Numbered from the stretch's first letter, positions 1-7,876 are shown. The stretch is 26,477 bases of DNA from Thermoplasmata archaeon (GCA_019594195.1 JAFDTP010000019.1:1-26477), one strand, 5' to 3'. Numbers and translations are program-made. The notes: a model not told the origin generated them from the sequence alone.

Positions 1-2
1 AA

Positions 3-98
3 TGCGATATCAAGCCTAAAACAGTGATAAGAAAGTACGATGGAAGGGCTTTCGAACCACGCGAACTTGCTGACGAGATCAAGGAGGCGATACCATGA
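3..98 (+). CDS. 2-oxoacid:ferredoxin oxidoreductase alpha subunit, C-terminal end (partial)
   Basis: Only the last 31 codons are in the window, open from the left edge to a TGA at 96-98. The ending K-Y-D-G-R-A-F-E-P-R-E-L-A-D-E-I is typical of the C-terminus of alpha subunits of ketoglutarate/pyruvate-type ferredoxin oxidoreductases, and the next gene is the matching beta subunit. The stop overlaps the beta start as ATGA, and the beta ribosome binding site (GGAGG, 83-87) lies inside this gene, so the two are translationally coupled. In the complete enzyme this subunit pairs with beta to oxidise a 2-oxoacid to acyl-CoA and reduce ferredoxin. Substrate cannot be told from this fragment. Confidence 0.8.
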   Translation, partial: CDIKPKTVIRKYDGRAFEPRELADEIKEAIP

Positions 99-952
99 GA
101 TTTGAAGGATCAGATATCGAAAGCGAAAAGGAGAACACTTGGTGTCCTGGTTGCGGTAATTTTGGTCTTCTTAATTCGGTAAAGCAAGCTGTAAGTAGAT
201 TGGAAGAAGAAGGCATCGATAGAGAAAAACTGATGATATCGGCCGGTATAGGATGTCACGGCAAGATATTCGATTATTTGAATCTCAGCGGATTGTATTC
301 TATCCACGGTAGGGAGATTTCCACCATACAGGGTATGAAGTTCGCTAATCCTGATTTAAAAGTTGTAGCTTTCGGTGGCGACGGGGACGCATATGGAGAA
401 GGGCTCGCTCATCTGATCTACGCCGCCAGGAGGAATGCGGACGTGACCATGATAGTACATAACAATGGAAACTATGCACTAACTACCGGACAAAAGTCCC
501 CGACTAGCGATAAGGGATTTAAAGGCCCTTCTACACCAGAAGGTAATGTAGACGAACCGATAAATCCGTTAAAGTTGATGCTATCATCTGGAGCCGGGTT
601 CGTAAGTCGTGGATATTCAGGTAATATACAGCATCTTGTAGATTTGATAGTAGAGGCTGTCAAACACGAAGGGTTTTCACTCGTAGATGTTCTACAACCG
701 TGTGTCACATTCAACGATACATATGAATTGTACAATGATCTCGTAGAGACACTGGAAGAGCCTGCCGATAATAGAGAAAAAGCGATGAAACTTGCTGAGG
801 AGGAAAAGAAGTTACCGATAGGTGTTTTCTATAAAGAGAAGATGCCGACATTCAACGATAAGAATTATCCAGATCTGAATCCTGTGAATGATAGATTAAA
901 CAAAAAAGAGAGATGGGATAGAGTTGAGTCTATAATAGACGACCGAAGGTGA
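95..952 (+). CDS. 2-oxoacid:ferredoxin oxidoreductase beta subunit
   Basis: This is the thiamine-diphosphate-binding subunit of a 2-oxoacid:ferredoxin oxidoreductase, which oxidatively decarboxylates a 2-oxoacid with CoA and reduces ferredoxin in the cytoplasm. The N-terminal W-C-P-G-C-G motif supplies Cys17 and Cys20; with Cys54 and Cys203 these are the expected four ligands of the single [4Fe-4S] cluster. The TPP/Mg site is G-G-D-G-D-A-Y-G-E-G (about residues 94-103) followed by H-N-N-G-N-Y. At 285 residues it has the usual short beta length. The ATG at 95 has a strong GGAGG seven bases upstream inside the alpha gene. It overlaps alpha by 4 bp and is closely followed by a nitroreductase gene. 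I cannot separate the ketoglutarate, pyruvate and other oxoacid types. Confidence 0.9.
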   Translation: MRFEGSDIESEKENTWCPGCGNFGLLNSVKQAVSRLEEEGIDREKLMISAGIGCHGKIFDYLNLSGLYSIHGREISTIQGMKFANPDLKVVAFGGDGDAYGEGLAHLIYAARRNADVTMIVHNNGNYALTTGQKSPTSDKGFKGPSTPEGNVDEPINPLKLMLSSGAGFVSRGYSGNIQHLVDLIVEAVKHEGFSLVDVLQPCVTFNDTYELYNDLVETLEEPADNREKAMKLAEEEKKLPIGVFYKEKMPTFNDKNYPDLNPVNDRLNKKERWDRVESIIDDRR

Positions 953-957
953 TCAAG

Positions 958-1515
958 ATGGATGTTAAAGAAGCGATAGAAGAGAGAAGGGCTTATCGTG
1001 CGCTAGAGAAAACTGAAATAACCGATGATCTTATAGAGGACCTAGCAAAGCATGCCCAGCTTTCAGCCTCATGCTACAACAACCAGCCGTGGAATTTCGT
1101 CTTCGTGAAGGATGAAGATATGCTGAAAAAGATGCAGGACGTGATTAAAAAATACAATGAATGGACAAAAGGCGCTTCTTTGATAATAGCCGTGTTCAGT
1201 AAAAGCGAAGACGACTGTGAAGTGGCAGGGAGATCCTATCATCTTTTCGATACGGGGATGGCTGCAGCCTTTCTACAATTGAGAGCTACGGAACTGGGAT
1301 TGGTAGCTCATCCCATCGCCGGTTATGACGAAGATGAAACTAAAGAACTATTGAACATCCCTGAAGAGTATCGTTTGATCACACTGATAAATGTCGGCAA
1401 ACATGCCGACGGACCGACTGAATATATGACCGACGACCAGATAGAGACTGAGAAAGAAAGACCTGAAAGGGAGGAACTAGAAGATTTCGTGCACCAGAAC
1501 AGGTATGAAGAGTGA
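958..1515 (+). CDS. Nitroreductase family FMN-dependent oxidoreductase
   Basis: A 185-residue protein of the nitroreductase fold, normally a dimeric FMN enzyme using NAD(P)H or another reductant. Family signs are the N-terminal E-A-I-E-E-R-R-A-Y-R segment that contacts FMN phosphate, the S-A-S-C-Y-N-N-Q-P-W-N-F-V-F-V block (about residues 35-49), and A-A-A-F-L-Q-L-R-A-T-E-L-G-L before the glycine-rich end. A GTG at 949 would overlap the preceding stop, but I chose the ATG at 958 because GGTGAT (948-953) is a good Shine-Dalgarno sequence four bases before it and family members start at this point. Coupling to the oxoacid oxidoreductase suggests a redox partner role, which is inference; the substrate is unknown. 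T-rich sequence at 1518-1552 probably ends the transcript. Confidence 0.85.
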   Translation: MDVKEAIEERRAYRALEKTEITDDLIEDLAKHAQLSASCYNNQPWNFVFVKDEDMLKKMQDVIKKYNEWTKGASLIIAVFSKSEDDCEVAGRSYHLFDTGMAAAFLQLRATELGLVAHPIAGYDEDETKELLNIPEEYRLITLINVGKHADGPTEYMTDDQIETEKERPEREELEDFVHQNRYEE

Positions 1516-1552
1516 CATATCTTCTTTCAACTTTTTTCTACTTCAACTCTTT

Positions 1553-2164
1553 TTACGGTTCCCAGATAGGACTACCTAAAGGTAATATCGTCTTTTCGGC
1601 CATGGTGTTCAATAATATAGCAGCGGCTGCATAGAAAGAAAGGGCCGATGTTATCAGCAAGAAAACACCGGCTGAGGTGCCAGAATAACCCCAAAGGTAG
1701 TGAGCGATCAATATGGGGAGTGCTAGATCTACTGCTACAACGATAGAAAACAGCACTTTATTGGTCATCATGGATGCGAAAGTCACGATCAGCAGGAATA
1801 CAAAAACGGCTACGAGTCCGGCTGCATAGTGGGTCGTATCTACAGTCACATCTGTGAATACATTGATTGTGGAGGTCAAAGCGATGGAGTACATGGCCAT
1901 AGAAAAAAAAGTGAAAACCGTAGCCCCAAATATGTTATTGCGATTGAATTCCATTATACCGGCTACAAATTGGGTTGTTGCACCAAAGAAAAGGACCCAG
2001 GGTATCAGTAGGGCGGTGTTGTTACCATCTGCAAGACCCATGTATGTAACGCCTAGTAATAATGCAGCGACTGCTAGACCAAATAAACCCAATGATGCTG
2101 GTTCGGTAGAAGTTTCAGGTAGTTCTTTTATGAAGATGTCTCTTGATTGATTGTTCGTTTCCAT
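1553..2164 (-). CDS. Acetate uptake transporter family protein (GPR1/FUN34/YaaH, SatP-like)
   Basis: A six-helix inner-membrane protein of the AceTr family, whose bacterial member SatP moves acetate and succinate with protons. The family signature is seen near the N-terminus as E-P-A-S-L-G-L-F-G (usually N-P-A-P-L-G-L). Hydrophobic segments lie at about 21-45, 49-73, 76-102, 112-134, 136-161 and 164-188, matching six helices in a 203-residue chain, which is the normal length. A TATA-like stretch on the minus strand (about 2185-2196) sits about 26 bp before the ATG at 2164, suggesting a leaderless or nearly leaderless message. It converges on the nitroreductase gene. Acetate transport would fit an organism that makes acyl-CoA from oxoacids, but direction and substrate are inferred. 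Confidence 0.85.
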   Translation of the reverse strand: METNNQSRDIFIKELPETSTEPASLGLFGLAVAALLLGVTYMGLADGNNTALLIPWVLFFGATTQFVAGIMEFNRNNIFGATVFTFFSMAMYSIALTSTINVFTDVTVDTTHYAAGLVAVFVFLLIVTFASMMTNKVLFSIVVAVDLALPILIAHYLWGYSGTSAGVFLLITSALSFYAAAAILLNTMAEKTILPLGSPIWEP

Positions 2165-2214
2165 AAAACCGGGCTATCACATCATTATATTTATGTTTGT
2201 TGGATCTCTAAAAA

Positions 2215-2700
2215 TCATCTTCTTAAGATGTAGAAACCATTGACCCAGTACCAATCTCCATCAAACAATTTCGCTTCTTCTATCTGGTTTGTATCTTGTA
2301 CTTCCAAGTTTCCTTGCATGATTTCTGCTTCAAAAAGAAGATGCCATCTTTCTAGATCTGTATTGGAAAATTCGAATTTCACTTTCCTGATCTCTTTCAA
2401 CGATTTGACTTCAACCTGAAGACCGGTTTCTTCTTCTGCTGACCTCTTCGCTTTTTCAAGGAAGGTTTCATCTTTCCAAACTCTTGTCATCGGAAGAACG
2501 AATTTTTCGCCGCCCGAATGTCTGACACCGACCACTTCGTCATCCTTATTTATCTCAAGGACAGCTTCACCCTTACACTCAGGATAATCACCTTTGTATT
2601 GTGAATAAGACAGGCTGACCTCTTCTTTTTTTATCTCCGGCTCTCCGAACTTCTGGTAAAGTGACTGCAGTTCTTCATCATCAGGCTTTTCTATTTTCAT
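2215..2700 (-). CDS. Nudix-like protein with a degenerate Nudix box
   Basis: A 161-residue protein with a recognisable but altered Nudix box in its middle: A-K-R-S-A-E-E-E-T-G-L, where the usual R-E-x-x-E-E has Ser in place of the first Glu. The E-E pair that binds metal in the family is kept. Flanking strands (G-E-A-V-L-E-I before, K-V-K-F-E-F-S and W-H-L-L-F-E-A after) fit the Nudix fold. If active it would hydrolyse a nucleoside diphosphate derivative; a binding-only role is also possible. An upstream in-frame start at 2727 would overlap the HD gene by 20 bases; I chose ATG 2700, seven bases after the HD stop. It is transcribed with the HD-domain gene. Confidence 0.6.
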   Translation of the reverse strand: MKIEKPDDEELQSLYQKFGEPEIKKEEVSLSYSQYKGDYPECKGEAVLEINKDDEVVGVRHSGGEKFVLPMTRVWKDETFLEKAKRSAEEETGLQVEVKSLKEIRKVKFEFSNTDLERWHLLFEAEIMQGNLEVQDTNQIEEAKLFDGDWYWVNGFYILRR

Positions 2701-2707
2701 ACTCAAG

Positions 2708-3262
2708 CTACAACCCGAGTTCCTCATCTATATCTTGAAGAGCTTTCAAAGACAATTCTAAAAATTCATCTCTTCCAAGACCGAATTGTTCACAGTATAG
2801 GATCCTATCTCTATCGATGTTTTTGGCGAATGAAGAATCGTCAAATTTTTTCTCGACAGATCCCGGCCTAGCCTCTTCAAGCTTACTGTTCGGCATCACC
2901 AAAGCTGTCGCGACTATTAGACCTGAGACTGCATCGGCAGCATGGATTGCATATTCCATATCATTTTCAGGTTCTACTCCAGTATGCTGATGATTGTGGG
3001 CTTTGATTGCTCTGTGAACATCGTCGGGAACTTTTCCCTCTACCATCTCGGCTGACCTTAGCGCGTGTTCTTCAGGATTGTCTTTGGTTTCCTCGTAATC
3101 CAAGTCGTGTACCAAGCCGAGAATCTCCCATTTTTCTTCATCTTGACCCAACTCTTCAGCCAATCTCTTCATTATCTGGGCTACAGCCAACATATGATTC
3201 TTCAAATTCTCCGTGTCTATATTTTCCTCGATCATCTCGAGGGCTTCTTCTCTAGATATCAT
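2708..3262 (-). CDS. HD-domain phosphohydrolase
   Basis: A 184-residue protein of the HD superfamily of metal-dependent phosphohydrolases. The metal-binding motif is V-H-D-L-D-Y (about residues 51-56), with a downstream H at E-E-H-A-L-R-S-A, then A-I-K-A-H-N-H-Q-H and H-A-A-D-A-V-S-G, which give the remaining His/Asp ligands. It resembles the short prokaryotic HDIG proteins that act on nucleotides, but the substrate is not visible. The ATG at 3262 has AGGAT just upstream, and a TATA-like AATTTAAA lies further up. The gene is divergent from the NYN gene and is the first of a two-gene unit with the Nudix-like protein; together they suggest nucleotide clean-up, which is inference. Confidence 0.75.
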   Translation of the reverse strand: MISREEALEMIEENIDTENLKNHMLAVAQIMKRLAEELGQDEEKWEILGLVHDLDYEETKDNPEEHALRSAEMVEGKVPDDVHRAIKAHNHQHTGVEPENDMEYAIHAADAVSGLIVATALVMPNSKLEEARPGSVEKKFDDSSFAKNIDRDRILYCEQFGLGRDEFLELSLKALQDIDEELGL

Positions 3263-3403
3263 GTTATCCTATATCGATTATAGAAAGAGGTGCAAGTTTA
3301 AATTTTTTGTAGAAGGGCAAAGTTGAGATGAAAAAGACTAAATTGATAGAGGGTCTCTTTACTGCGATAGTAAAATAAAAATTGAAATTTAGGTGAAAAA
3401 AGT

Positions 3404-3901
3404 ATGGTATCGATCTATAAAGACCAGAGAGTTGGAATATTCGTGGATGTACAGAATATGTATTATTCTGCTAGAAATGTATACAGTAACAAGGTGGATT
3501 TCGAATCTTTATTGAACAAGGCTCAGCAGAACAGGAAGGTGACCAGAGCTATAGCCTACGCGATAGAGTCCGAGACTCCAGATGAAAAGAACTTTTTCGA
3601 AACGTTAGAGAGCATAGGTTTTGAAGTCAAGAAAAAAAGGTTGAAAGAGTACTATGGTGGCGCAAAAAAAGGAGATTGGGATATGGGCATCGCTATAGAT
3701 GCCTTGAAGATCGCTGACAAATTAGACGTGGTTGTTTTAGTGACTGGAGACGGTGATTTTACCCATCTGGTTTACCATCTTCAGGCCGAAGGTGTCAGAG
3801 TCGAAGTGATGGCTTTTGAAGAGAGCGCTTCAAAAGAGTTGAAAGAGGCCGCAAATAACTTCATAGACATGAGTGAGAATCCAGATGCGTTCCTGATGTG
3901 A
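3404..3901 (+). CDS. NYN-domain protein (LabA/DUF88 family, putative RNase)
   Basis: A 165-residue single-domain protein of the NYN group of the PIN-like nuclease superfamily. The acidic active-site residues are visible: Asp15 in F-V-D-V-Q-N, Asp91/Asp93 in K-G-D-W-D-M, and T-G-D-G-D-F at 114-119. Family members are predicted or shown to be metal-dependent RNases, so a role in RNA decay or processing is likely. The start ATG at 3404 has GGTG at 3392-3395. The gene has its own intergenic promoter region shared with the divergent HD gene and is followed 67 bp later by an unknown gene on the same strand. Confidence 0.85.
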   Translation: MVSIYKDQRVGIFVDVQNMYYSARNVYSNKVDFESLLNKAQQNRKVTRAIAYAIESETPDEKNFFETLESIGFEVKKKRLKEYYGGAKKGDWDMGIAIDALKIADKLDVVVLVTGDGDFTHLVYHLQAEGVRVEVMAFEESASKELKEAANNFIDMSENPDAFLM

Positions 3902-3968
3902 TAAAGACCCGATGATAATAAGTCAAAAGATATAAAGTAAATACTCCAAGCTTTGAATGTGAAAATCG

Positions 3969-4472
3969 ATGAAGAACGTCGATGAGATAATGGAAGATTT
4001 CATGGAAGATTACCGGGAGGATCCAGAAGGTTGGAGTTTCTGGACCAAAAAGTCAGACGATTTTTACGATATATATGTCATCAACGATGACAGAGGATAC
4101 TTCATCAAGGTCGATTCTATCTATACACAAAATACTCTCGGGATGGGGAAAAAAATACAGGTAGAAAAAGATCAACTAAAGCAGAAACTTCCAGATTTTG
4201 GATTCAGAAAGTTCAAAAAAGATGAGCTGAAAAGTTTTTTAGAATCCCTATCTAGTCAAGACCAAAAAAAGAAACAGGAAGTTGTTGAAAAAAAGATGAA
4301 AAAGAAACCCACTCTTCCAAAAAGGACCGACGATGATGAGTATTTGATGCTGGGACCCTTCAACCGAGGAGAACCCTTTAGATATCCGTTGGAAGAGCAT
4401 GAAAAAGTAAATAGAGAGCTGAGGAAAAAGTTGAAGGAAAAATTCCGGAAAAAATATCCCATGTATAGATGA
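3969..4472 (+). CDS. Hypothetical charged protein
   Basis: I do not recognise this 167-residue protein. The first half is acidic and looks folded, with alternating aromatic and hydrophobic residues (S-F-W-T-K, Y-D-I-Y-V-I, Y-F-I-K-V-D). The middle (about 95-115) is a lysine/glutamine-rich linker. The end is very basic (R-E-L-R-K-K-L-K-E-K-F-R-K-K) and preceded by L-M-L-G-P-F-N-R-G. No signal peptide or membrane helix is seen. A basic tail next to an RNase-like NYN gene could mean nucleic-acid contact, but this is a guess. An ATATAAAG at about 3930-3937 could be its TATA box. The reading frame is long, has sensible codon use and is followed by a clear intergenic region, so I take it as real. 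Confidence 0.6.
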   Translation: MKNVDEIMEDFMEDYREDPEGWSFWTKKSDDFYDIYVINDDRGYFIKVDSIYTQNTLGMGKKIQVEKDQLKQKLPDFGFRKFKKDELKSFLESLSSQDQKKKQEVVEKKMKKKPTLPKRTDDDEYLMLGPFNRGEPFRYPLEEHEKVNRELRKKLKEKFRKKYPMYR

Positions 4473-4497
4473 TATAAACATCGGATGAGATAACTCG

Positions 4498-4562
4498 TAC
4501 AAAGTTTGTATGTCCACATTAAAAAATGTGGATGTATAGTCCAACTCTTTCCTTAAAAAGGA
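4498..4562. repeat. Three consecutive palindromes upstream of the aldehyde oxidoreductase gene
   Basis: Within 65 bp there are three perfect inverted repeats: TACAAA-G-TTTGTA (4498-4510), TCCACATT-AAAA-AATGTGGA (4513-4532) and TCCTT-AAA-AAGGA (4550-4562). The last ends four bases before the TATA-like TTTAATATA of the next gene. The position just above the core promoter suits operators for a dimeric regulator. The middle one could instead be a hairpin at the end of the preceding transcript, though no long T-run follows it. Confidence 0.6.
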
Positions 4563-4565
4563 TGA

Positions 4566-4575
4566 TTTAATATAC
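4566..4575 (+). promoter_or_regulatory. TATA box of the aldehyde ferredoxin oxidoreductase gene
   Basis: TTTAATATAC lies about 25 bp before the ATG at 4595, the normal archaeal spacing from TATA centre to transcription start. This predicts a leaderless or nearly leaderless message. Confidence 0.6.
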
Positions 4576-4594
4576 CATAAATTCATTACCATTG

Positions 4595-6460
4595 ATGGGT
4601 GAGTATTTGAAAGGATATAGAAATAAGCTATTAGCGATAGATTTGAGCGAACGCTCTGTAGATAAACGGGAAATACCAGATGAATGGTTTGAAGATTACA
4701 TCGGCGGAGAAGGTACAGCTGTGAAATTATTAGGCGAAGAGCTCGATCCGGATATCGACAAATTCGACAAGGAACAACCCTTGATATTATCTACCGGACC
4801 GTTGACCGGAACATCAGCCCCGTCCAGTGGAAGATGGTGTATAGTCTTCCGTTCACCGGAGACAGGCACCATAGGAGCATCGAACTGCGGTGGACAGTTA
4901 GCTCCAAAGATAAAAAAGGCAGGATACGACATGATCATGGTAAAGGGAAAAGCCGAAGAACCTACCTATGTGGTCATCGAAGACGGATCAGTAGAATTTA
5001 AAGATGCTTCTGATCTTTGGGGTAAGGGTGTTGAAGATACAGAAGACATGCTAAAAAAAGAACTCGGAAGCGATTTCGAGATAGCTAATATCGGCCCAGC
5101 AGGAGAGAATAAAGTTCTATATGCGGCTGTTATGAACGAAAAACACCGTGCAGCCGGTAGAGGAGGTGCAGGCGCGATAATGGGGTCCAAAAATCTTAAA
5201 GCTATAGCAGTGAAGGGCACCAATAAGATAGAGATCGCTGATAAGGAGGGGTTAAAAGAAAAATCTAAGAAGAGCCGTAAAGAACTCTTTTCAGAAGAAT
5301 TCGTGAACGAGGAACTGCACGAATATGGTACTCCATCATTTTACGCATCGATAGACGATCTGGGTATGCTGCCCACAAAGAATTGGCAGCAAACCACTTT
5401 CCCACTCGGTAGGAACCAACTCGATCACAACGCATATTATGAGAAATTGGATGTCGAAAAATACGCCTGTTGGGGCTGTCCTATAGCTTGCGGAACTGTG
5501 ACAAAAGTAGAGGAAGGTAAGTATAAGGGGAGTAAGGGAGGAGGTCCAGAATATGAAACTGTTGCGGCTTTTGGAAGTAAAACTTTAGTCAAAGACATGA
5601 ATGCGATCGCCGCCGCTTCCCACATAGCAAATGATATGGGACTAGATCACATATCCGCGGGGCAGGCTATCGCTACTGCGATGGAATGGTTTGATAAAGG
5701 GATCATAGATAGAGAAGAAACCGGCGGCATAGGTCTTGAATGGGGGAACGCCGACGCGGTAGTAGAACTTGTACGAAAGATCTCCAATAGAGAAGGTTTC
5801 GGAGATGTCTTAGCGGACGGTGTGAAAATCGCGGCCGAGCGATATGGTGAGGATGCTAAAGAAGCGGCTATGCACGTCAAAGGTCTAGAGATGGCTGCAG
5901 ATGGTGTGAGAGCAAGCAAAGGAGAGGCTGTTACACACGCGGTCTCACCTAGAGGAGCCGATCATCTGAGGCCCTGGTCTCCCACGGTAGATGCTTTCGG
6001 TTACAGGGAAGAAGAACTCGGTATCGAAGGAGATATAGACTTCAAAGAGGACGGAAACAAATGGTGGGTGAAGCCGTTCCAAGAGCTGTGTATGGCAACA
6101 AATATGCTAGGTGTCTGTCTGTTCACCGTCATCACTTTGGCCAACAAACCATCTACATATGCTGAATTGCTTTCTAAAGCAACTGGAAAAGAACTAGCGA
6201 AGGATGATCTGCTAAAAGCCGCCGAACGAGTTATCAACATGGAGCGTATGTTGAATATTTCATTTGGATTCGAAAGGAAAGATGACAGCTTACCTGAAAG
6301 ATTTCTCAAAGAAAAGGCTCCAGATGGAAGAGGTAAAGGGGAAGTTGTAGACTTGGACAAAGCTCTCAGGAGTTATTACGAGTCGATGGGATGGGATGAA
6401 GAAACCGGTGTTCCTACTGATGAAAAGCTGAAGGAACTGGGCCTGGAATGGCTAAAATAG
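4595..6460 (+). CDS. Aldehyde ferredoxin oxidoreductase (tungstopterin family)
   Basis: A 621-residue member of the aldehyde ferredoxin oxidoreductase family, which oxidises aldehydes to acids with a tungsten-bispterin centre and passes electrons to ferredoxin. The four [4Fe-4S] ligands are visible as C-W-G-C-P-I-A-C (Cys292, 295, 299) and the later Cys508 in L-G-V-C-L-F. The N-terminal pterin domain shows L-L-A-I-D-L-S, I-G-G-E-G-T and S-T-G-P-L-T-G-T, and R-G-G-A-G-A-I-M-G-S-K-N-L-K-A-I is the family's conserved block. Length matches the roughly 600-residue family. TTG 4592 precedes ATG 4595; the TATA spacing favours the ATG. It stands alone with its own promoter. Substrate (acetaldehyde, glyceraldehyde-3-phosphate or other) is not decided; the length and motifs fit the general AOR branch. 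Confidence 0.93.
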   Translation: MGEYLKGYRNKLLAIDLSERSVDKREIPDEWFEDYIGGEGTAVKLLGEELDPDIDKFDKEQPLILSTGPLTGTSAPSSGRWCIVFRSPETGTIGASNCGGQLAPKIKKAGYDMIMVKGKAEEPTYVVIEDGSVEFKDASDLWGKGVEDTEDMLKKELGSDFEIANIGPAGENKVLYAAVMNEKHRAAGRGGAGAIMGSKNLKAIAVKGTNKIEIADKEGLKEKSKKSRKELFSEEFVNEELHEYGTPSFYASIDDLGMLPTKNWQQTTFPLGRNQLDHNAYYEKLDVEKYACWGCPIACGTVTKVEEGKYKGSKGGGPEYETVAAFGSKTLVKDMNAIAAASHIANDMGLDHISAGQAIATAMEWFDKGIIDREETGGIGLEWGNADAVVELVRKISNREGFGDVLADGVKIAAERYGEDAKEAAMHVKGLEMAADGVRASKGEAVTHAVSPRGADHLRPWSPTVDAFGYREEELGIEGDIDFKEDGNKWWVKPFQELCMATNMLGVCLFTVITLANKPSTYAELLSKATGKELAKDDLLKAAERVINMERMLNISFGFERKDDSLPERFLKEKAPDGRGKGEVVDLDKALRSYYESMGWDEETGVPTDEKLKELGLEWLK

Positions 6461-6531
6461 TTCCGCGAAATATTTCTGGTCAGAGCTCTCCTGAAAACCT
6501 ATTTATTTTTCTTTATCTATGTAAAAAAGGA

Positions 6532-6537
6532 TTTAAG
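6532..6537 (+). promoter_or_regulatory. TATA box of the ThiC-family gene
   Basis: TTTAAG, preceded by the purine-rich AAAAAAGGA, is centred about 26 bp before the ATG at 6561, so transcription probably starts at the start codon. The 100-bp gap before this gene shows no TPP riboswitch core. Confidence 0.5.
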
Positions 6538-6560
6538 GGGCTGCTCTTAATTGAGGTCTG

Positions 6561-7826
6561 ATGACTCTACCTAAAGACTGCGAAAAGGATATCCCCGATA
6601 TCATAAAAAATTGTGCAGAGGATGAGCCGATTTCTGCGGAAAAGATCACTAGACTGGTTAAGAACGGTAAAGCTGTGATCCCTCATAACCCTCGGCATGA
6701 GCCTAAACCAAAAGCTATAGGTGAAGGCCTGAAGACAAAGATAAATGTCAATCTCGGCACTTCTAAGGACCATGTGGATTTGAACGAGGAGATAGAGAAA
6801 TTGAAGGTGGCTGAAAAATGCGGTGCCGATGCGGTTATGGATCTAAGCACAGGCGGTGATATAGATAAGATCAGAGAAAAATTGATATCTATCACCGACC
6901 TACCTTTCGGGACCGTGCCGATCTATCAATGTGGTCTGAAACTTGCAAGAGAGAGTGCTATAGTCGACATGAGTACTGATGACATATTCAATAGTATCAA
7001 AAAACATGCCGAAGACGGTGTGGATTTCATAACGGTCCACTGTGGAGTGACGAAAAAGGCGGTCGAAAGTTTGAAGAAAAGCGATAGGTTGGCCAATGTA
7101 GTAAGTCGAGGCGGGTCTTTTCTCACGGCGTGGATACTTCAAAATGAGGAGGAAAATCCACTCTATTCGGAATTCGATTATCTACTCGAGATCGCCGAAG
7201 AATATGATCTGACATTGAGTTTAGGAGATGGTTTCAGACCCGGTGCCGTCTCTGACGCTACAGACGGGCCTCAGATACAAGAACTCCTGACGTTAGGGGA
7301 GCTAGTTGAAAGATCTCGAGAGAAGGGAGTTCAAGCGATGGTCGAGGGGCCTGGACACGTACCTCTAGATCAAGTAAAGACCAATGTTAATATACAGAAA
7401 GACATCTGTGACGGCGCTCCTTTTTATGTACTCGGGCCTCTCGTTACAGATTTCGCGCCAGGGTACGATCACATCGCCGGAGCGATAGGGGGTGCTTTAG
7501 CCGGATATAATGGAGCGGATTTCCTATGTTACGTGACTCCTGCTGAACATATAGGTCTTCCTGATGTAGATGATGTAAAAGAAGGAACTATCGCATCTAG
7601 GATAGCTGCGCATTCTGCAGATATAGCGAACGGGATAGGCAGAGAACTGGACGATGAGATATCTAAGGCTAGACAGGAACTAGACTGGGAAAAAACGCTG
7701 GAAAAAGTGGTAGATCCAGAAAAAGCCAAGAGGTGCCGAAAAAAGAAAAACCCTAGTGATGAAGATGCGTGTTCGATGTGTGGTGATGTATGCGCTTTAA
7801 AGATAGTAGACAAATACCTTAAATAA
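6561..7826 (+). CDS. thiC: ThiC-family radical-SAM enzyme (phosphomethylpyrimidine synthase)
   Basis: A 421-residue ThiC-family protein. ThiC turns aminoimidazole ribotide into hydroxymethylpyrimidine phosphate for thiamine synthesis. The C-terminal cluster motif is C-S-M-C-G-D-V-C at 404-411, the family's non-classical radical-SAM site, here with spacing CX2CX3C rather than the CX2CX4C of enterobacterial ThiC. Other family blocks are G-A-D-A-V-M-D-L-S-T-G-G, D-F-I-T-V-H-C-G-V, S-R-G-G-S-F, L-G-D-G-F-R-P-G, V-E-G-P-G-H-V-P and L-G-P-L-V-T-D-F-A-P-G-Y-D-H-I. The length matches the short archaeal and clostridial forms that lack the plant/proteobacterial N-terminal domain. The related BzaF, which makes 5-hydroxybenzimidazole for cobamides in anaerobes, cannot be ruled out, and no other thiamine or cobamide gene is nearby. 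Confidence 0.88.
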   Translation: MTLPKDCEKDIPDIIKNCAEDEPISAEKITRLVKNGKAVIPHNPRHEPKPKAIGEGLKTKINVNLGTSKDHVDLNEEIEKLKVAEKCGADAVMDLSTGGDIDKIREKLISITDLPFGTVPIYQCGLKLARESAIVDMSTDDIFNSIKKHAEDGVDFITVHCGVTKKAVESLKKSDRLANVVSRGGSFLTAWILQNEEENPLYSEFDYLLEIAEEYDLTLSLGDGFRPGAVSDATDGPQIQELLTLGELVERSREKGVQAMVEGPGHVPLDQVKTNVNIQKDICDGAPFYVLGPLVTDFAPGYDHIAGAIGGALAGYNGADFLCYVTPAEHIGLPDVDDVKEGTIASRIAAHSADIANGIGRELDDEISKARQELDWEKTLEKVVDPEKAKRCRKKKNPSDEDACSMCGDVCALKIVDKYLK

Positions 7827-7876
7827 TAGTAAAAACTTGAATATTTCAGATCAATGAAGTAGAATGGTGTATATAT

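Noticed and set aside
3328..3378. Short frame of 16 codons beginning ATGAAAAAG upstream of the NYN gene
   Set aside because: Has only a weak ribosome binding site, no family resemblance and no regulatory layout such as rare-codon runs or a terminator; too short to support.
6461..6560. TPP riboswitch before thiC
   Set aside because: Neither the CTGAGA core nor the second conserved TPP segment is present; the TATA box position implies a leaderless message.
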